Assembly: GCF_042743185.1 (NCBI RefSeq)
Contig: NZ_JBHYMS010000025.1
Span: 1 to 64,000 of the forward strand
Length of the DNA: 64,000 nt
From: Inquilinus sp042743185
GTDB taxonomy: Bacteria; Pseudomonadota; Alphaproteobacteria; DSM-16000; Inquilinaceae
Direction of reading: 5' to 3'
Positions 61,685 through 64,000 of this stretch are shown piece after piece. Position numbers and translations under genes: made by a program. A model generated the notes under the pieces. It was not told the DNA's origin and made no database searches. It saw nothing but the letters and a program-made list of their open reading frames with translations. The first letter of the stretch is position 1, and every line of letters begins with the position of its first letter.

Positions 61685-62671
61685 CTAATGCCGGCGCAGC
61701 CAGCGCGTGCCGTGCTGCAGCAGCACGGCGATCACGATGATCGCGCCCATCAGGACCTGCTGATGATAGCCCGGGACGTTGGCCAGGTTCATGATGTTGC
61801 CGATCACGCCCATCACCATGGCGCCCAGCAGCGTGTTGATCATGCCGCCACGCCCACCCATCAGGCTGGCGCCGCCGATCACCACCGCGGCGATCACCGC
61901 CAGCTCGGCCCCGACCCCGACCTGGGCCGACCCGACGCCGGCCCGGGCGGTGGAGATGATGCCGGCCAGGGCGGCCAGCGCGCCGGAGATGACATAGACG
62001 GCGCAGACATAGCGCGGCACGGCGATGCCGGACAGGCGCACCGCCTCCTCGTTCGAGCCGATGGCCTGGACGATGCGGCCGAACTTGGTGAAGCCCAGCA
62101 CCACCCCGCCGACGATGAACACGGCGAACATCAGCAGCACCGGCTGCGGCACGCCGAACAGGAAGCCGGCGCCGAAATCGGTGAAGGCCTGGCCGCTGTC
62201 GCCCAGCAGGATCGGCTGGCCGTTGGAGATGATCAGCGACAGGCCGCGCGCCGCCGTCATCATCGCCAGCGTCATGACGAAGGCCGGCAGGCGCAGATAG
62301 GCGACCAGGATGCCGGTGACCAGACCGCAGCCGGCGCCGGCCAGCACCACCAGCACGGTCGACGCCTCCGGCGACCATGTGGCCACCAGGTACGCGGACA
62401 GCACGCTGCCCAGCGCCGAGACCGACCCGACCGACAGGTCGATGCCGCGGGTCAGGATCACCAGCAGCATGCCGACCGCCATGATCCCGGTGCCGGAGAT
62501 CTGGCGCAGCACGTTCATGATGTTCCGCTCGGTCAGGAAGGCGGGCGACATCAGATGCGCGCCGACGATCAGCAGCACGAAGATGCAGAAGGTACCGTAG
62601 CGGTGGAACAGCTCGCCGATATCGGTGCGGCTGCGCGGCTTGTCCGGCGTCCCGGCGGTCGTCGTGGTCAT
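61685..62671 (-). CDS. Sugar ABC transporter permease (RbsC/XylH type)
   Basis: An inner-membrane permease of 328 residues, CUT2 class, with about ten hydrophobic segments. The conserved core is GMLLVILTRGIDLSVGSVSALGSVL (RGIDLSVG motif), followed by NGQPILLGDSGQAFTDFGAG and the late AVIAAVVIGGASLMGGRGGM. As usual for CUT2 importers it has no EAA loop of the CUT1 kind. It lies 3 bp after the ATPase gene and 20 bp before the kinase. Confidence 0.95.
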   Translation of the reverse strand: MTTTTAGTPDKPRSRTDIGELFHRYGTFCIFVLLIVGAHLMSPAFLTERNIMNVLRQISGTGIMAVGMLLVILTRGIDLSVGSVSALGSVLSAYLVATWSPEASTVLVVLAGAGCGLVTGILVAYLRLPAFVMTLAMMTAARGLSLIISNGQPILLGDSGQAFTDFGAGFLFGVPQPVLLMFAVFIVGGVVLGFTKFGRIVQAIGSNEEAVRLSGIAVPRYVCAVYVISGALAALAGIISTARAGVGSAQVGVGAELAVIAAVVIGGASLMGGRGGMINTLLGAMVMGVIGNIMNLANVPGYHQQVLMGAIIVIAVLLQHGTRWLRRH

Positions 62672-62674
62672 GCG

Positions 62675-64000
62675 TCAGCCCGCCATCCTCAGCTCGCCGT
62701 CGCGGCGGATCATCGCCAGCGACAGCAGGTTTTCCTCGCTGTAGCGCTCCGGCAGCAGCTCGCCGCGGATCTCGCCTTCGCCCATCACCAGCACCCGGTC
62801 GCACAGGCCGAACAGCTCCTGGTGCTCGGAGGAGATCACGATCACCGCCTTGCCATCGGCGGCCATGCGCTCGATCAGGGCGTAGATCTCGGCCTTGGCG
62901 CCGACATCGACGCCGCGGGTCGGCTCGTCGAGGATGATGACCTCGCCGCCGACATGGAACCACTTGGCCAGCACCACCTTCTGCTGGTTGCCGCCGGACA
63001 GGCTGGACACCGGCGCCTCGATGCCGGCGGCCTTGACCCGCAGGCTGCCCGCGAGGTCCCCGACCAGTCGCTTCTCGGCGACGCGGCGGATGAAGCCCAG
63101 CGGGTTCACCACCGGCTTCAGCCGGGCCATGGTGGCGTTGACCCGGATCGACAGCCCCAGGATCACGCCCTGGCCCTTGCGGTCTTCCGGCACCAGCCCG
63201 ATTCCCGCCGCCACCGCGTCGAGCGGGGAGCGGATCGAGACTTTGCGCCCGTTTCGAAAAATATCGCCGCCGTCGCGCCGGTCGGCGCCGAAGATCAGCC
63301 GCGCCGTCTCGGTGCGGCCGGACCCGACCAGACCGCCCAGCCCCAGGATCTCGCCGGCCCGCACCGCGAAGCTGACGCCGCGCACCCGGGTGCCGGCGCG
63401 CAAGGCCTCGACCCGCAGCGCCTCCGCCCCCGCCTGGCGCCGCGACTTGTCGGCGAACATCGCCGACAGCGGCCGGCCGACCATCATGCGGATGACGTCG
63501 TCGATCCCGGCCTCCTGCGGCGTCACGGTGCCGACCGTGCGGCCGTCCTTCATCACCGTCATCCGGTCGGCGATGCGGAACACCTCCTCCAGCCGGTGCG
63601 AGATGTAGACGATGCCGACCCCGGCGCCGCGAAGATCGGCGATGATCCGGTGCAGCCGTTCGGCGTCGCGCGCCGCCAGCACCGCCGTCGGCTCGTCGAA
63701 GACGATGACGCGGATGTCGCGCGACAGCGCCTTGGCGATCTCCACCACCTGCTGGTGGGCGACGGCCAGGTCGCCGACCAGCCGGCGCGGATCGATGTCG
63801 AAGCCCAGCCGCTCGATCAGGGCGCGGGCCCGGCGGTTCAGGCCGCGCCAGCCGATCACCTTCGGCAGCTCGCGCATGAAGATGTTCTCGGCCACCGACA
63901 GGTCGGGCGCCAGCGCCAGCTCCTGGTGGATCACGGCGATGCCGCGCTGCAGCGCCTCGCGCGGGCCGCCGAACAGGACCGGCCGGCCCTCGATCCGCAC
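62675..64000 (-). CDS. Sugar ABC transporter ATP-binding protein (RbsA/XylG type; partial, N-terminus outside window)
   Basis: The C-terminal 441 residues of a double-domain CUT2 ATPase; about 60 residues with the first Walker A are beyond the right edge. Domain 1 shows VIHQELALAPDLSVAENIFM, a signature-like DLAVAHQQVVEIAKAL and IVFDEPTAVL. Domain 2 has a degenerate Walker A (GLVGSGRTETARLIFG), the signature LSGGNQQKVVLAKW and IILDEPTRGVDVGAKAEIY. This asymmetry is normal for RbsA-like proteins. It is followed by permease and kinase genes, so the operon is binding protein (outside), ATPase, permease, kinase. Confidence 0.95.
   Translation of the reverse strand: MRIEGRPVLFGGPREALQRGIAVIHQELALAPDLSVAENIFMRELPKVIGWRGLNRRARALIERLGFDIDPRRLVGDLAVAHQQVVEIAKALSRDIRVIVFDEPTAVLAARDAERLHRIIADLRGAGVGIVYISHRLEEVFRIADRMTVMKDGRTVGTVTPQEAGIDDVIRMMVGRPLSAMFADKSRRQAGAEALRVEALRAGTRVRGVSFAVRAGEILGLGGLVGSGRTETARLIFGADRRDGGDIFRNGRKVSIRSPLDAVAAGIGLVPEDRKGQGVILGLSIRVNATMARLKPVVNPLGFIRRVAEKRLVGDLAGSLRVKAAGIEAPVSSLSGGNQQKVVLAKWFHVGGEVIILDEPTRGVDVGAKAEIYALIERMAADGKAVIVISSEHQELFGLCDRVLVMGEGEIRGELLPERYSEENLLSLAMIRRDGELRMAG

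Noticed and set aside
60162..62963. A single 933-residue protein covering kinase and permease
   Set aside because: Only the last 500 codons (from ATG 61664) encode a kinase. The earlier part is an out-of-frame reading of the permease gene.

Overview
This window is GC-rich, densely packed bacterial chromosome. The gene content suggests an alphaproteobacterium close to the Rhodospirillales (Azospirillum/Inquilinus-like). The basis is the general amino-acid transporter order aapJQMP, a PmtA-like methyltransferase, a PraR/PhrR-type XRE regulator, many FCD-type GntR regulators, and Gram-negative envelope genes (lptF, lpxA, porins). The genus is inference only. I saw no rRNA, tRNA, CRISPR array, complete insertion sequence or prophage.

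Layout. 1-3.4 kb: a cut-off sugar-binding protein, two GntR regulators and a mandelate-racemase-like sugar-acid dehydratase. 3.5-8.4 kb: a LacI regulator facing an amino-acid/opine-type ABC operon (binding protein, a permease-ATPase fusion, a FAD amine oxidase), with three operator copies exactly 21 bp apart between them. 8.4-14.5 kb: Fur-boxed fhuF, DUF1488, a secreted hydrolase, TetR facing a thiolase, an acetyltransferase, a proline-rich secreted protein and a PmtA-like methyltransferase. 14.7-22.1 kb: MHS-type transporter, hisI-metC, cupin, recQ, lptF. 21.6-23 kb: a FucU/RbsD mutarotase and ribokinase pair. 23.2-25.3 kb: a long Gly-Leu repeat protein ending in RTX calcium-binding repeats. 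25.6-31.4 kb: rnk, a HAD phosphatase and a complete CUT1 sugar transporter. 31.4-33 kb: an antitoxin remnant fused into a dispersed palindromic repeat, and a nucleoside hydrolase. 33.3-37.6 kb: aapJQMP. 38-42.4 kb: three tandem porins with shared promoter-operators, two of them with near-identical structured 3' regions. 42.4-46.3 kb: a tightly overlapping cysK-alaX-sseA-GNAT operon plus a NUDIX gene. 46.6-52.3 kb: a dipeptide/oligopeptide transporter with a Tat-type binding protein and a fused double ATPase. 52.5-60 kb: a PraR-like regulator whose stop codon carries a MITE-like element, a DegT aminotransferase, a LysE exporter, two lpxA paralogues, an amidase, an SRPBCC protein and an NAD epimerase. 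60.1-64 kb: a ribose/xylose-type transporter with an FGGY sugar kinase, cut off at the right edge.

Together the genes describe a nutrient-scavenging soil or rhizosphere lifestyle: seven ABC importer loci for sugars, amino acids and peptides, each with a local enzyme or regulator, interleaved with envelope genes. The most unusual signals are non-coding: the 21-bp-phased LacI operators, the AcrR-like operators on three porin promoters, the porin 3' RNA that appears more conserved than the coding sequence beside it, and the MITE inserted at a stop codon. The most unusual protein is the Gly-Leu repeat RTX protein.
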